A stretch of 64,000 nt of DNA from Nocardioides sp. InS609-2 (GTDB taxonomy: Bacteria > Actinomycetota > Actinomycetes > Propionibacteriales > Nocardioidaceae). Both the position numbers and the translations under genes were made by a program. The stretch is from NCBI RefSeq assembly GCF_023208195.1, contig NZ_CP060034.1, positions 1,364,001 to 1,428,000 of the forward strand. Reading direction: 5' to 3'. Of the stretch, positions 39,643-49,900 are shown one piece after another (the first letter of the stretch is position 1; each line of letters starts with the position of its first letter). Below the pieces are notes generated by a model. It searched no databases, was not told where the DNA came from, and worked only from the letters and a program-made list of their open reading frames with translations.

Positions 39643-41706
39643 TCAGACCAGCAGAGCGAGCACCTCGGAGCCGTACTTCTCGAGCTTCGTGGGCCCCACC
39701 CCGGCGATCTTGAGCAGGCCCGCATCGGTGCTGGGCTTGTGCTCGGCGATCAGCTGGAGGGTCGCGTCGGTGAACACGACGTACGGCGGCACCTCGTCGT
39801 CGCTGGCCCGCTCACGCCGCCACGTGCGCAGCGCCTCGAACAGCGCCTCGTCGTAGGACGCCGGGCAGTCGGCACACCGGCCGACCTTCTTCTGGGCCGC
39901 GGTGTCCAGGGGCTTGCCACACTCGCGGCAGTGCACGGCCTTGCGGTTGCGGCGGGCACCGGGGACGTTTTGGCCTTTGCTGTGAACCGTTCGTGAATCG
40001 GTGAGCACGCCGTCGAGGAAGCGTGACGGCTTGCGACTGGCGCGGCCACCGGGGTTGCGGGCGGCCGACCACGAGATGGAGAGCTCGCGGCGGGCACGGG
40101 TGATGCCGACGTAGAGCAGGCGGCGCTCCTCCTCGATCTCGGCGAGAGACTCGGCGTAGATGATCGGCAGGGTGCCCTCCTGCATGCCGCACAGGAACAC
40201 TGCGTCCCACTCGAGGCCCTTGGCGGCGTGCAGCGTCGCGAGGGTGACGCCGTCGGCCACCGGGGCGTGCTGCTCGGAGGCGCGCCGGTCGAGCTCGTCG
40301 ACGAAGCCACCGAGGTCGAGAGGGTCGGCGGCGGCGTACTCGACGGCCTGGTCGACCAGCGCTTGCAGCGACTCCCACCGGTCGCGGGTCTGGCCCCTGC
40401 TCGTGGGCGCCTCGGTCGACCAGCCCATGCCACCCAGCGTGGCCCGGACGATATCGACCAGCGGCTCGTCGGCGGACTGCCCGCCGCGCGCCGTGCCGCG
40501 CAGCATCGTCACGGCCTGGCGCACCTCGGGCCGGTCGAAGAAGCGGCGGGCGCCGCGGATGACGTAGGGGATGCCGCGGACGGCGAGCGCGTCCTCGTAG
40601 GCCTCGGACTGGGCGTTGATGCGGAAGAGCACCGCGATCTCCGACGCCGGCGTGCCCGCGGCGCGGAGCTCGGCGATGCGGTCGGCGACGTGCTGGCCCT
40701 CGGCCACCTCGTCGGGACACGCCTGCGCCACCACGGTCGGACCGGTCGGGCGCTGGGCCACGAGCTGGACACCCTGGCTCGGGGTGCCGGCCAGGATCTG
40801 GTTGGCGAAGCCGACGATCTCGGGCGTGGAGCGGTAGTTGCGGACCAGATCGATCGACGCCGTCTCGGGGAAGCGGGTCGCGAAGTCGCGTAGGTAGGAC
40901 GCCTGTGCACCTGCGAAGGAGTAGATCGTCTGGGCGGGATCACCCACCACGCACAGCTCGTCGCGGCCGCCGAGCCACAGGTCGAGGAGGGCGTACTGGA
41001 TGGGCGAGACGTCCTGGAACTCGTCGACGACGAACCACTTGTACTGCTGGCGCACCTGGGCAGCGACGCGCGCGTCGTCGGCGAGCATGCCTGCGGTGAA
41101 CAGGAGGACGTCCTCCATGTCCATCCGGCCCTGCTCACGCTTGGTCTCCTCGTAGGACTCGAAGACGCCGGCCACCACCTCGGGCGCGACGTCTCCGACG
41201 CTCCGTGCGCGCTGCGGGGCGATGCGGGCGTAGTCGTGCGGCGAGACGTTGCTGACCTTGGCCCACTCGATCTCGGAGGCCAGGTCGCGCAGCAGCGCCT
41301 GGTCGGTGGTCAGCCGCCGTCGGCGCACGGCCGTGGAGAGGATGCCCAGCTTGGACTCGATCAGCGTCGGCAGCTCGTTGCCGTGGAGCCGCGGCCAGAA
41401 GAACCGCAGCTGCCGCAGTGCGGCCGAGTGGAACGTGCGGGCCTGCACACCGGAAGCGCCCAGCACCCGGAGGCGGCCGCGCATCTCGCCGGCCGCACGC
41501 GTTGTGAACGACAGCGCCAGCACCTCGGTCGGCGCATAGATGCCGGTGGCGACGCCGTGCGCGATGCGGTGGGTGATCGCGCGGGTCTTGCCCGTGCCCG
41601 CGCCCGCGAGCACGCGCACCGGACCGCGCAACGTCTCGGCGACGAGGCGCTGCTCGGGATCGAGCGCCGCGAGCAGGTCGTCAGTGGTGGGCACCGGGGC
41701 AGACAA
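39643..41706 (-). CDS. uvrD2: UvrD2-type superfamily 1 DNA helicase
   Basis: About 687 residues from TTG 41706; TTG 41718 is too close to AGGAG. SF1A motifs are in order: LAGAGTGKTRAI (about 34-45), LSFTTRAA, FVVDEFQDVSPIQ (about 225-237), VVGDPAQTIYSFAGA, LVRNYRST, TLHAAKGLEWDAV and YVGITRARREL. The C-terminus carries a four-cysteine site (HCRECGKP and CADCPASY) and an HRDC domain ending near LLKIAGVGPTKLEKYG, the UvrD2 plan of actinobacteria. It unwinds 3'-tailed DNA in repair. It is divergent from mycoredoxin. Confidence 0.93.
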   Translation of the reverse strand: MSAPVPTTDDLLAALDPEQRLVAETLRGPVRVLAGAGTGKTRAITHRIAHGVATGIYAPTEVLALSFTTRAAGEMRGRLRVLGASGVQARTFHSAALRQLRFFWPRLHGNELPTLIESKLGILSTAVRRRRLTTDQALLRDLASEIEWAKVSNVSPHDYARIAPQRARSVGDVAPEVVAGVFESYEETKREQGRMDMEDVLLFTAGMLADDARVAAQVRQQYKWFVVDEFQDVSPIQYALLDLWLGGRDELCVVGDPAQTIYSFAGAQASYLRDFATRFPETASIDLVRNYRSTPEIVGFANQILAGTPSQGVQLVAQRPTGPTVVAQACPDEVAEGQHVADRIAELRAAGTPASEIAVLFRINAQSEAYEDALAVRGIPYVIRGARRFFDRPEVRQAVTMLRGTARGGQSADEPLVDIVRATLGGMGWSTEAPTSRGQTRDRWESLQALVDQAVEYAAADPLDLGGFVDELDRRASEQHAPVADGVTLATLHAAKGLEWDAVFLCGMQEGTLPIIYAESLAEIEEERRLLYVGITRARRELSISWSAARNPGGRASRKPSRFLDGVLTDSRTVHSKGQNVPGARRNRKAVHCRECGKPLDTAAQKKVGRCADCPASYDEALFEALRTWRRERASDDEVPPYVVFTDATLQLIAEHKPSTDAGLLKIAGVGPTKLEKYGSEVLALLV

Positions 41707-41783
41707 CGCGGGGAACAACTCCTGAACCGTCGTGGTTGGATCTGGTGCCAGTAACCCTAGACGTCCGAGGGGACAGTCCTGCG

Positions 41784-42032
41784 ATGAGCGAAACCTTCAC
41801 GATGTACTCCACCCCGTGGTGCGGCTACTGCCAGCGCCTCAAGGGCCAGCTCGACCGCGAAGGCATCCCCTTCGAGATGGTCGACATCGAGCAGGTGCCA
41901 GAGGCCGTCGCGATCGTCGAGAAGGCCAACAACGGCAACCAGACCGTCCCGACGCTGGTCTACTCCGACGGCTCTGCGCAGACGAACCCGTCGCTGATCC
42001 AGATCAAGGACAAGCTCGCTTCGCTGGCGTGA
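41784..42032 (+). CDS. mrx1: Mycoredoxin-1
   Basis: ATG 41784 gives 82 residues with the CxxC active site in YSTPWCGYCQRLKGQLDREG and cis-Pro region NQTVPTLVYSDGS. Mycoredoxins reduce protein-mycothiol mixed disulfides, the actinobacterial counterpart of glutaredoxin, which tells us that this organism uses mycothiol. It lies between uvrD2 and nudC as in mycobacteria (Rv3198A, from memory). Confidence 0.93.
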   Translation: MSETFTMYSTPWCGYCQRLKGQLDREGIPFEMVDIEQVPEAVAIVEKANNGNQTVPTLVYSDGSAQTNPSLIQIKDKLASLA

Positions 42033-42054
42033 CCCGTCCGGCAGCGCGGCGGGG

Positions 42055-42999
42055 CTACCAGCCGCCGGCCAGTGACTGGCCGACCCAGTGCTCGAGCAGC
42101 GACGACGAGATCGACACGCTCTGCGGTACGACGACCCTGCCGGCCGCCGCGTCGGCGATCAGCTGCTCGCGGGTGAACCACCGGGCCTCCTCGATCTCGG
42201 CGCCGTCGACGTCGATCCGGTCGCTCGTCGCCCGGGCCATGAAGCCGACCATCAGGCTGGCGGGCAGCGGCCAGGGCTGGTTGCCGAAGTAGGCCACCTC
42301 GCCGACCGGGGTGCCGACCTCCTCCATCACCTCGCGGCGCACGGCGTCCTCGAACGTCTCGCCCGGCTCGACGAAGCCGGCCAGTGTCGACCAGCGGCCC
42401 GCGGGCCACAGCGACTGGCGGCCGAGCAGGATCCGCTCGTCGGGCGACCCGGGCTCACCGAACGTGACGGCCATGATCACGGCCGGGTCGGTGCGCGGGA
42501 ACTGCGGCTTGCCGCACGACGTACACACGAGCTCGTGCCCGGCATGGCGGGACTCGAGCTTGCCGCCGCAACGCGGACAGAACTTCGTCGCCCAGTGCCA
42601 CTCGGCCAGGCCGATCGCGTGGAAGAGCAACGGTGCTTCGTCCCGGCCACCCTCGGCGAGATGCCTGAAGACCCCGCGCAGGCTGACCCATTCCTCCGGC
42701 TCCCCCGGCACCGTCGTCGGGTCACAGAGCAGCGCGAACCGGGTGACGCCGTCTCGCTCCCCCAGCAGCACGCGGACGCCGTCGTCTGGCGCGTCGGCCG
42801 ACGCGACCCACGAGACAGCCCCTTCGACCGGTCGGATCAAGGTGCCCGAGACGACCAGCACCTTCGTGGTCGGGTCGGCCCAGCGAGCCGCCAGCCAGTC
42901 GTCGTCGGTGCGCAGCATGCCTTCGCGGTTGTGCGCGTGGGCCGAGAGGGCCAGGTGCGGAAGGCTGGTGCTGCGGTCGCTGGTGTCCTGGGTGGTCAC
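42055..42999 (-). CDS. nudC: NAD(+) diphosphatase NudC
   Basis: GTG 42999 gives 314 residues. The enzyme splits NAD(H) to NMN(H) and AMP and can remove NAD caps from RNA. It has the four-cysteine zinc ribbon (FCPRCGGKLE, CTSCGKPQFPR, about 149-180), the Nudix box GFVEPGETFEDAVRREVMEE (about 213-232) and the downstream NQPWPLPASLMVGF (SQPWPFPxS) motif that is diagnostic for NudC. It is convergent with mycoredoxin and divergent from deoD, 32 bases apart. Confidence 0.95.
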   Translation of the reverse strand: MTTQDTSDRSTSLPHLALSAHAHNREGMLRTDDDWLAARWADPTTKVLVVSGTLIRPVEGAVSWVASADAPDDGVRVLLGERDGVTRFALLCDPTTVPGEPEEWVSLRGVFRHLAEGGRDEAPLLFHAIGLAEWHWATKFCPRCGGKLESRHAGHELVCTSCGKPQFPRTDPAVIMAVTFGEPGSPDERILLGRQSLWPAGRWSTLAGFVEPGETFEDAVRREVMEEVGTPVGEVAYFGNQPWPLPASLMVGFMARATSDRIDVDGAEIEEARWFTREQLIADAAAGRVVVPQSVSISSSLLEHWVGQSLAGGW

Positions 43000-43031
43000 A
43001 GCGCAACCGTACTTGGGTAGTTTCCACACCC

Positions 43032-43736
43032 ATGAGCACCCACATCGGCGCCGCCGCCGGCGATATCGCACCCACCGTCCTGATGCCCGGCGACCCCCTG
43101 CGCGCGAAGTGGATCGCCGAGACGTTCCTCGACGACGCCCGCTGCTACAGCCAGGTGCGCGGCATGTACGGCTACACCGGCACCTGGCGCGGCCAGCCCG
43201 TCTCGGTCCAGGGCTCCGGCATGGGCCAGCCGTCGCTGGCGATCTACGCCCACGAGCTGTTCACGGAGTACGACGTGCAGTCGGTCATCCGGGTCGGCTC
43301 GTGCGGCGCGCTCACCGAGAAGATCGCCATCCGCGACGTCGTCATCGCCTCGGCCGCGTGCACCGACTCGTCGATGAACACGCACCGCTTCCACGGCTAC
43401 GACTACGCCCCGGTCGCCGACTTCGGCCTGCTGAGGGCGGCGTACGACGCGGCGGTCGCCCTCGGGATCGACCCGCACGTCGGGCTGATCTTCTCGAGCG
43501 ACTCGTTCTACTCACCGCGCGTCGAGCTGATGGCGCCGATGGTCGAGCACGGCGTGCTGGCGGTGGAGATGGAGGCGAGCGCGCTCTACACGCTGGCCGC
43601 GAATCACGGTCGGCGTGCGCTGGCGATCTGCACTGTCTCCGACCACATCGTCACCGGCGAGGAGACGACATCGCAGGAGCGGGAGCAGACGTTCGGCGCG
43701 ATGGTGGACATCGCGCTCACTGCTGCGCTGGCCTGA
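43032..43736 (+). CDS. deoD: Purine-nucleoside phosphorylase DeoD type
   Basis: A 234-residue hexameric-type phosphorylase: MPGDPLRAKWIAE (about 18-30) binds phosphate and ribose, VIRVGSCGAL (about 85-94) and the C-terminal VEMEASALYTLAA (about 177-189) and TVSDHIVTGE (about 199-208) form the nucleoside site. It cleaves purine nucleosides with phosphate in salvage. The start is 32 bases from nudC in the divergent direction, and the last 20 bases overlap the end of adnB. Confidence 0.95.
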   Translation: MSTHIGAAAGDIAPTVLMPGDPLRAKWIAETFLDDARCYSQVRGMYGYTGTWRGQPVSVQGSGMGQPSLAIYAHELFTEYDVQSVIRVGSCGALTEKIAIRDVVIASAACTDSSMNTHRFHGYDYAPVADFGLLRAAYDAAVALGIDPHVGLIFSSDSFYSPRVELMAPMVEHGVLAVEMEASALYTLAANHGRRALAICTVSDHIVTGEETTSQEREQTFGAMVDIALTAALA

Positions 43737-46700
43737 GCAGCTCCGCCAGCCCGGCCCGGTCGGGCAGGTCCGTCGGCTCGACAGTGTGACCGGTGCGCAC
43801 GTAGTGGAACGCCGCGCGCACGCGCTCGAGGTCGATGCCGTGCAGCTCGGCCCATGCCACGCGGTAGACGGCGAGCTGCAGCGGATCGGCCATCTCGTGC
43901 CGGTTGGTCTTCCAGTCGACGAGCAGGAACCCGTCGCCGTCGGTGAAGACCGCGTCGATGCGTCCTCGCACGACCTGACCGTCGAGCACCAGCGCGAACG
44001 GCGCCTCGACGGAGTGCGGCAACCGGTCGGCGAACTCGCCTGCCTCGAAGGTCGCGATCAGCTCAGCCAGGTCGTCTTTGTCGTCGATGCCGGTGTCGAA
44101 GCGACCGGGCAGCTCGTCGGGGTCGATCAGCCCCTGCTGCCCGAAGCGCGACTCCACCCAGGCGTGGAAGCGGGTGCCGAACCTTGCCGACGCCGACGGC
44201 TTGCGCGGCATGGGCCGGGCCAGATCGGCTGCGAAGCGGTCGGGATCCTCTCTCAACCGGGCCAAGGACGTGGCCGAGAGGCTGCTCGGCAGGCTGACCT
44301 CGATCGTGTCGGCGCGGTCACGCCGTGCCTCGCCGAGCAGTCGGGTCAGCTCGGCGTCCCACTGGGCCACCTGGTCGGCGATCAGGATGTCCTCGACCGC
44401 CTCCTCGGGCTCACCGTCGCGCAGCTGTTGCTCGGCAACCGCGAGACGCTTGGCGGCATCTGCACGGCGCTCGACCTCGGCCGTGTGGTGCGACATCGGC
44501 CACTGCTGGTCGGGGTCGTCACTCGCGTAGGGGCTGACGCCGGTCTTGCCGACCGGCGGCTGCCAGGTCTCGGGCTCGCCACCCCAGCCCTCGACCGCCT
44601 CTCTCGTCGCCAGGAGGTACGAGGACGCGCCGAGCCCGCGCTTGAGCGACGGGTGCCAGCACCAGGCGCTGGCGAAGAGGTCGTGCCGGGCGCGGGTCCA
44701 CGCGACGTACGCGAGCCGGAGCTCCTCCGTGGCCTCGTGCTTCTTGGCGGCCGCGGCGTACGCCTTGATGTCGTCGGGCCGGTGCCCACCGAGCTTGGGC
44801 AGGTCGCGGTAGTCGCCGCGCAGCACGTTGGGCATCACGGACGGCACGGTGAGCCAGCTGCTGCGGGACTGGTTGGTGGGGAACTTCTGCTCGGTGACGC
44901 CCACCAGGAACACGGCGTCCCACTCGAGCCCCTTGGCGCGGTGCACCGTCAGCAGCTTGACGGAGTCGGCCTCCGACGGGGTCGCCACGTCGAGACCCTG
45001 ACCGAAGCTGTCCTCGGCCTCGAGCCAGGCCATCAGCGCGGGCAGGGTGACCTGTCCGTCGACCGCCTGGAACTCGGCGACCGCCTGCACGAACAGGTCG
45101 AGGTTGTCGCGTCGCGCGCCAGCGGCCGGGCTCACCGATGAGGCCAGCTCGATGTCGATGCCGGTCAGGTCGATGATCCGGCGGACGAGGTCGAGGATCG
45201 GCTCGTTGGCGGCAGCACGGAGCCGGCGCAGCTCTGCAGCAAGCAGGGCGAAGCGCGCGGACGCCTGCGCGGAGTAGGGCAGGTCACCGGGGTCGTCGAG
45301 CGCATCGCCGAGGGCCGCCATCTCGGTTGGATCGGACCCGTCGACCGCGGAGGCGAGCTCGTCGGCGACGCTCGGCGCGTCCGTCGCCCGGCGGCCTGCG
45401 GGGCTGGCCAGCTCTCGAGCCCGGCGACCGAGTAGCGCGAGGTCGCGCGGACCGATCGCCCAGCGTGGCCCGGCCAGCAGGGTCAGCAGAGCCGGGTTGG
45501 CGGTCACGTCGGAGACCAGGCTCAAGGTGGCCACCACCTCGGCGACCTCGGGCAGCCGGAGCAGCCCCTTGAGGCCGACGATCTCGACCGGGATCTCGCG
45601 CAGGGTCAGCGCGTCGAAGACGTGGGCGGCGTGCGCGTTGTTGCGGGTCAGCACGCCGATCTCGTTCCACATCGGCGTCTCCATTGCGTCGCGGGCGGCG
45701 ATCACCTGGTCGGCCAGCCAGTCGAGCTCGTCGTGGTACGTCGCGTGCAGCGCCACCGTCACCGACCCGTCGGCCGCCTCGGGCTTGGGCTCGAGCGGCT
45801 GCACCTGCGCAAGGTCGGCGTACAGCGCGGAGGCGAGGTGGTTGGCGGTGTCGAGGATGCGGCGGTCGGACCGCCGGTTGACCGTGAGCGGGAACGTCGT
45901 CGGGTCGCCGTCGAGAGCCGGGAAGTCGTGGCCGAAGTCGAGGATGTTGGAGACCGACGCGCCGCGCCAGCCGTAGATCGCCTGGTTGGGGTCACCGACT
46001 GCGGTGACCGGATGTCCGAGGCCAGAGTCGGGGTCGGGGCCGGAGAAGAGCCGGCTGAGCATCAGCGCCTGCGCGACCGAGGTGTCCTGGTATTCGTCCA
46101 GGAGCACCACCTTGAACTTGCCGCGCTCGATCCCGCCCACTTCGGGGCACTGCTCGGCCAGCCGGGCGGCGAGCGCGATCTGGTCGGAGAAGTCCATCAG
46201 CCCGAGGTGAGCCTTGAGCGCGCGGTAGCCCGCCACGAGATCCAGCAGCTCGGCCCGGCGGTCGATCGCGAGAATCGCCTTCTCGTTGACCGCCCGGTAG
46301 GTCACCCGCGACTCGTCGGCCATCCCGTCGACGAACAACGAACGCTCGGCGGCGTCGTGGGCACGCACGGCGGCGGGGTCGACGAGGTGCTCGCTCATCT
46401 CGGCGTCGAGTGACAGCAGGTACTGGACGACGTGCGTCGGCGAGTCGGTGAGGTGCTCGACGTCACCGGTGTGACGTTGTACGGCGCGAGCGGCCAGCTG
46501 GTAGCGCGAGGCGTCGGCGATCAGCCGGGCGTCGGGCTCATGGCCGATGCGCAAGCCGTGCTCGGACAGCAGGTTGGCGGCGTAGGAGTGGTAGGTGGAG
46601 ACGGTGGGCTCCTCCACCTCGTCGGCCTCGTCGACGGCCCGGACGCCCGGCACCGCGACCAGCCCGGCCGCGCGCAGCGACGACCTGATGCGGTGCGCCA

Positions 46701-46944
46701 GCTCGGCGGTGGCCTTCGTCGTGAACGTCAGGCCGAGCACCTCGTGCGGCTCGACCCGGCCGGTCGCCACCAGCCAGACGACGCGCGCGGCCATCACGGC
46801 TGTCTTGCCGGAACCGGCGCCGGCGATGACGACGGCCGGCCCGAGCGGTGCGGTGATCGCCGCGAACTGCTGGGCACTGAACGTGAAGTCGGTGCCCATC
46901 ACGTCACGCAGCTGCTCGGGCGTGGTGATCTCGCGCGCCGTCAT
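43717..46944 (-). CDS. adnB: AdnB subunit of the AdnAB helicase-nuclease
   Basis: ATG 46944 overlaps the adnA stop (ATGA) and gives 1075 residues. The N-terminal UvrD-like motor has IAGAGSGKTAVMAARVVWL (about 40-58), LTFTTKATAEL, LLDEYQDTSVAQ, VGDPNQAIYGWRGA, LTVHRAKGLEWDAVFLVG and YVAWTRARHDL. The C-terminal RecB-type nuclease has GDGFLLVDWKTNR with the catalytic D-x-K and a downstream QLAVYRVAWA helix. In mycobacteria AdnAB resects double-strand breaks and AdnB is the main translocating motor. All motor motifs are intact. Confidence 0.93.
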   Translation of the reverse strand: MTAREITTPEQLRDVMGTDFTFSAQQFAAITAPLGPAVVIAGAGSGKTAVMAARVVWLVATGRVEPHEVLGLTFTTKATAELAHRIRSSLRAAGLVAVPGVRAVDEADEVEEPTVSTYHSYAANLLSEHGLRIGHEPDARLIADASRYQLAARAVQRHTGDVEHLTDSPTHVVQYLLSLDAEMSEHLVDPAAVRAHDAAERSLFVDGMADESRVTYRAVNEKAILAIDRRAELLDLVAGYRALKAHLGLMDFSDQIALAARLAEQCPEVGGIERGKFKVVLLDEYQDTSVAQALMLSRLFSGPDPDSGLGHPVTAVGDPNQAIYGWRGASVSNILDFGHDFPALDGDPTTFPLTVNRRSDRRILDTANHLASALYADLAQVQPLEPKPEAADGSVTVALHATYHDELDWLADQVIAARDAMETPMWNEIGVLTRNNAHAAHVFDALTLREIPVEIVGLKGLLRLPEVAEVVATLSLVSDVTANPALLTLLAGPRWAIGPRDLALLGRRARELASPAGRRATDAPSVADELASAVDGSDPTEMAALGDALDDPGDLPYSAQASARFALLAAELRRLRAAANEPILDLVRRIIDLTGIDIELASSVSPAAGARRDNLDLFVQAVAEFQAVDGQVTLPALMAWLEAEDSFGQGLDVATPSEADSVKLLTVHRAKGLEWDAVFLVGVTEQKFPTNQSRSSWLTVPSVMPNVLRGDYRDLPKLGGHRPDDIKAYAAAAKKHEATEELRLAYVAWTRARHDLFASAWCWHPSLKRGLGASSYLLATREAVEGWGGEPETWQPPVGKTGVSPYASDDPDQQWPMSHHTAEVERRADAAKRLAVAEQQLRDGEPEEAVEDILIADQVAQWDAELTRLLGEARRDRADTIEVSLPSSLSATSLARLREDPDRFAADLARPMPRKPSASARFGTRFHAWVESRFGQQGLIDPDELPGRFDTGIDDKDDLAELIATFEAGEFADRLPHSVEAPFALVLDGQVVRGRIDAVFTDGDGFLLVDWKTNRHEMADPLQLAVYRVAWAELHGIDLERVRAAFHYVRTGHTVEPTDLPDRAGLAELLRPAQQ

Positions 46945-49900
46945 GACAGCACCGAGCCGGAGCTCTTGTCGGGACAGATCGCGGTGAATGCGCACCGCTC
47001 GCACTGCTTGCCGGGTCGTGCCACGAAGTCCTCGGTGCGCAGAGTGCGTGATACCTGCATCAACTGGCGCTCGACCAACGTGGTGCCGTCTGGGCCGGGC
47101 TGCTGCGGATCCTGCGTCTGCTCCTTGGGCAGCTCGGTGCCCTTGCGCAGCTGCACGAGCTGGGCCCCGCCCGGCTCGGCGGGTCGCCCGACCAGCTCGT
47201 CGGCGGCACCGTGCGCCACGGCGTGCTGGTAGACGCCGAGCTGGGCGTGCTCGGCGACCTCGCCCGCGGTGGGTGGGTACTTGCCGGTCTTGAGGTCGAC
47301 CACGACGACACGGCCGGCCTCGTCGAGCTCGAGGCGGTCGGCGTAGCCGTGGAGGCGGATCGCCTGCCCGTCGGGCAGCGTCACCTCGGCACGCACCTTC
47401 GCCTCGGTCGACAGGAGCACGCGCGCCCCCGGCCGCTCGTGCCAGGCCACGAACCTGGCCAGCGCGTCGTGCACCTCGGCCCGCTCACGCGACGCAGACC
47501 ACGGCGTGCGGAAGTCCATCCGGCCCCACACCTCGTCAACCAGGCGCATCACGTCGTCCATCAGCTCGGGCCCGCTCGCCAGCTCGTCCTTTGAGATCCG
47601 GTCGGCGAGCGCGTGTACGACGTTGCCGAAGCCCTGCATTGCCGAGCTCGGCACCTGGCCGCCCGCCTCACGGGTCAGGAACCACTGCGCCGGACAGCTC
47701 AGCAACCCCTCGACGGCGCTGGCTGAGAGCACCAGCGGCTCGTCGCCGGGCCGGACCGGCTGGTCGGCACGGCTCGGGCTGCGCAGCCCCCACCACGTGG
47801 ACGGGTCGGCCTGCGGGGCCACCGCGCGACCGTGCACCTGCGTTGCTGCGAGCATCGCCAGCCGTCGTGCCGCCGCGTCGCGCAGCGACTCGGGCTGGGC
47901 CGGATCGGCGAGAGTGCGGCGCAGCTCGGCGACGAGCCCGGCGAGCGACAACGGCCGCTTGGGTCGCCCGACACGGTGCACGGGCGTGACCCCCAGCTCG
48001 TTGATGAACCTCGACGGCTGCTCACCGTCGTCGTCGGGCGAGGCGACGGCCGTGACGACGAGTCGCTGGCGGGCACGGGTGCTGGCGACGTAGAAGAGGC
48101 GGCGTTCCTCGGCCAGCATCGCGGTGGTCGTGACGGGCGGCAGCAGGTGGTCGCGGCTGATGCGGTCGGCCGAGAGCAGGGAGTCGCGACGCCGCAGGTC
48201 GGGCCAGCTGCCGTCCTGCACGTGGGCGACGACGACGAGCCGCCACTCGAGGCCCTTGGACCGGTGCGCGGTGAGCAGCCGCACCGCCTCGCCGCGCACC
48301 CCGCGGTCGGCCAGGGTGTCGGCCGGGATCTGCTGGCCGACGAGGGTGTCGAGGAACGCCTCGACGGAGGTGTGGCCCTTGCGCTCCTCGGTCTGCGCGG
48401 CCACCTCGAACAGCGCGCAGATGGCGTCGAGGTCGCGGTGGGCAAGCCGTGCGCCATGCCCGCCGTTGCGGGTGGCCGACCGCAGGCGGCGACCCCAGTC
48501 GGTGCCGTCCCACAGCACCCAGAGCACCTCTTCGACGGTGTCACCCGCGGCCAGCGACTCGCGCGCGGAGGCCAGCAACCGGGCGAAGCGCGATGCCCGG
48601 TCGACCGACTCACCCGTCAAACCTTCGAGGAACCCCGGCTCGACGACCGCCCGGCGCAGGAGCGCGCGGGACGACGAGCCCGTGTCGTCACGCTGGCGCA
48701 GCACCCGGGCCAGGGCGCGTACGTCGGTCGCGTCGAGGCCGCCGATGGGCGAGGTGAGCAGCGAGTCGATGCGGTCGTGCCCGACGTAGCGGGGATCCTC
48801 GGGCTCGTCGACACCGGCGTCGACCACAGCTCGCAAAACGTCGAGCAGCGGGAGCACGGCCGGCTCCCGCGCCAGCGGCGTCTCGTCGCTGGCGACCTCG
48901 ACCGGCACGCCCGATCCGGCCAGCGAGCGCCGCAGCGCCGGGATCGTCGCGCGACCCGAACGCACCAGCACGGCCATGTCGGCCCACGCCACTCCGTCCT
49001 CGAGGTGGGCGCGCCGCAACAGATCGGCCACCTGCTCGGTCTCGGCCCGCGCGGTGTCGAAGGTCAGCACCTCGACGTGCCCGGGCCCGAACTCGTGCAC
49101 GACCGGAGTCGGGTGCCGGAACGCGTCGTAGGTGCCGGCCGGGATTGCGCCGGTGATGCCGATGCCGGCCGCGATCGAGCGCGACGCCGTGAGCAGCCGG
49201 GAGCCGAACCGCCTGGTGGTGCCCAGTGCGATCACCGGCGCCGCTGCCCCGCCGGCCTGCGGGAAGTCGTGGGGGAAGTCGAGGATGCCACGAACGTCGG
49301 CTCCTCGGAATCCGTAGATCGACTGGTCTGGGTCACCCACCACCACCAGGTCGCGGCCGTCGCCCGCGATCGAGCGCAGCAGCCGCACCTGGCTGGGGTC
49401 GGTGTCCTGGTATTCGTCCACGAACACGGCCGTGAACCGCGCCCGCAGCTCGTCGCGGTGCAGCTCGGCCTCGACGACCGCGCGCGCGACCAGGTCGGCG
49501 TAGTCGATCGCGCTCTGGTCGCCGAGGTTGTCGAGGTACTGCGCCATGAAGGCGCCCGCCGCCTCGAACTCCGGCACGCCCTCGGCCCGGCCCAGCGCCA
49601 CGAGGTCCTCGGGGTCGAGCCCACGCTCGCGTGCCCGGGCGAGCACCGCATGCACCTCGCGCGCGAACCCCCGCGTGCCCACCGCAGCCCTGAGCGAGTC
49701 GGGCCACCGCACTGCTTCTGGCGTGTCGGCCAGCAGCTCTTGCAGCACGACGTCCTGCTCGGGCGCGGACAGCAGCCGCAACGGGGCGGCGTACAGCTCG
49801 GCAGGCGCGTAGCGACGCACCAGCTGATAGGCGAAGGAGTGGAAGGTGGAGCTGATCGAGGTGGCGGTGGTGCGGCCGAGGCGTGCGGTGACCCGGTCGC

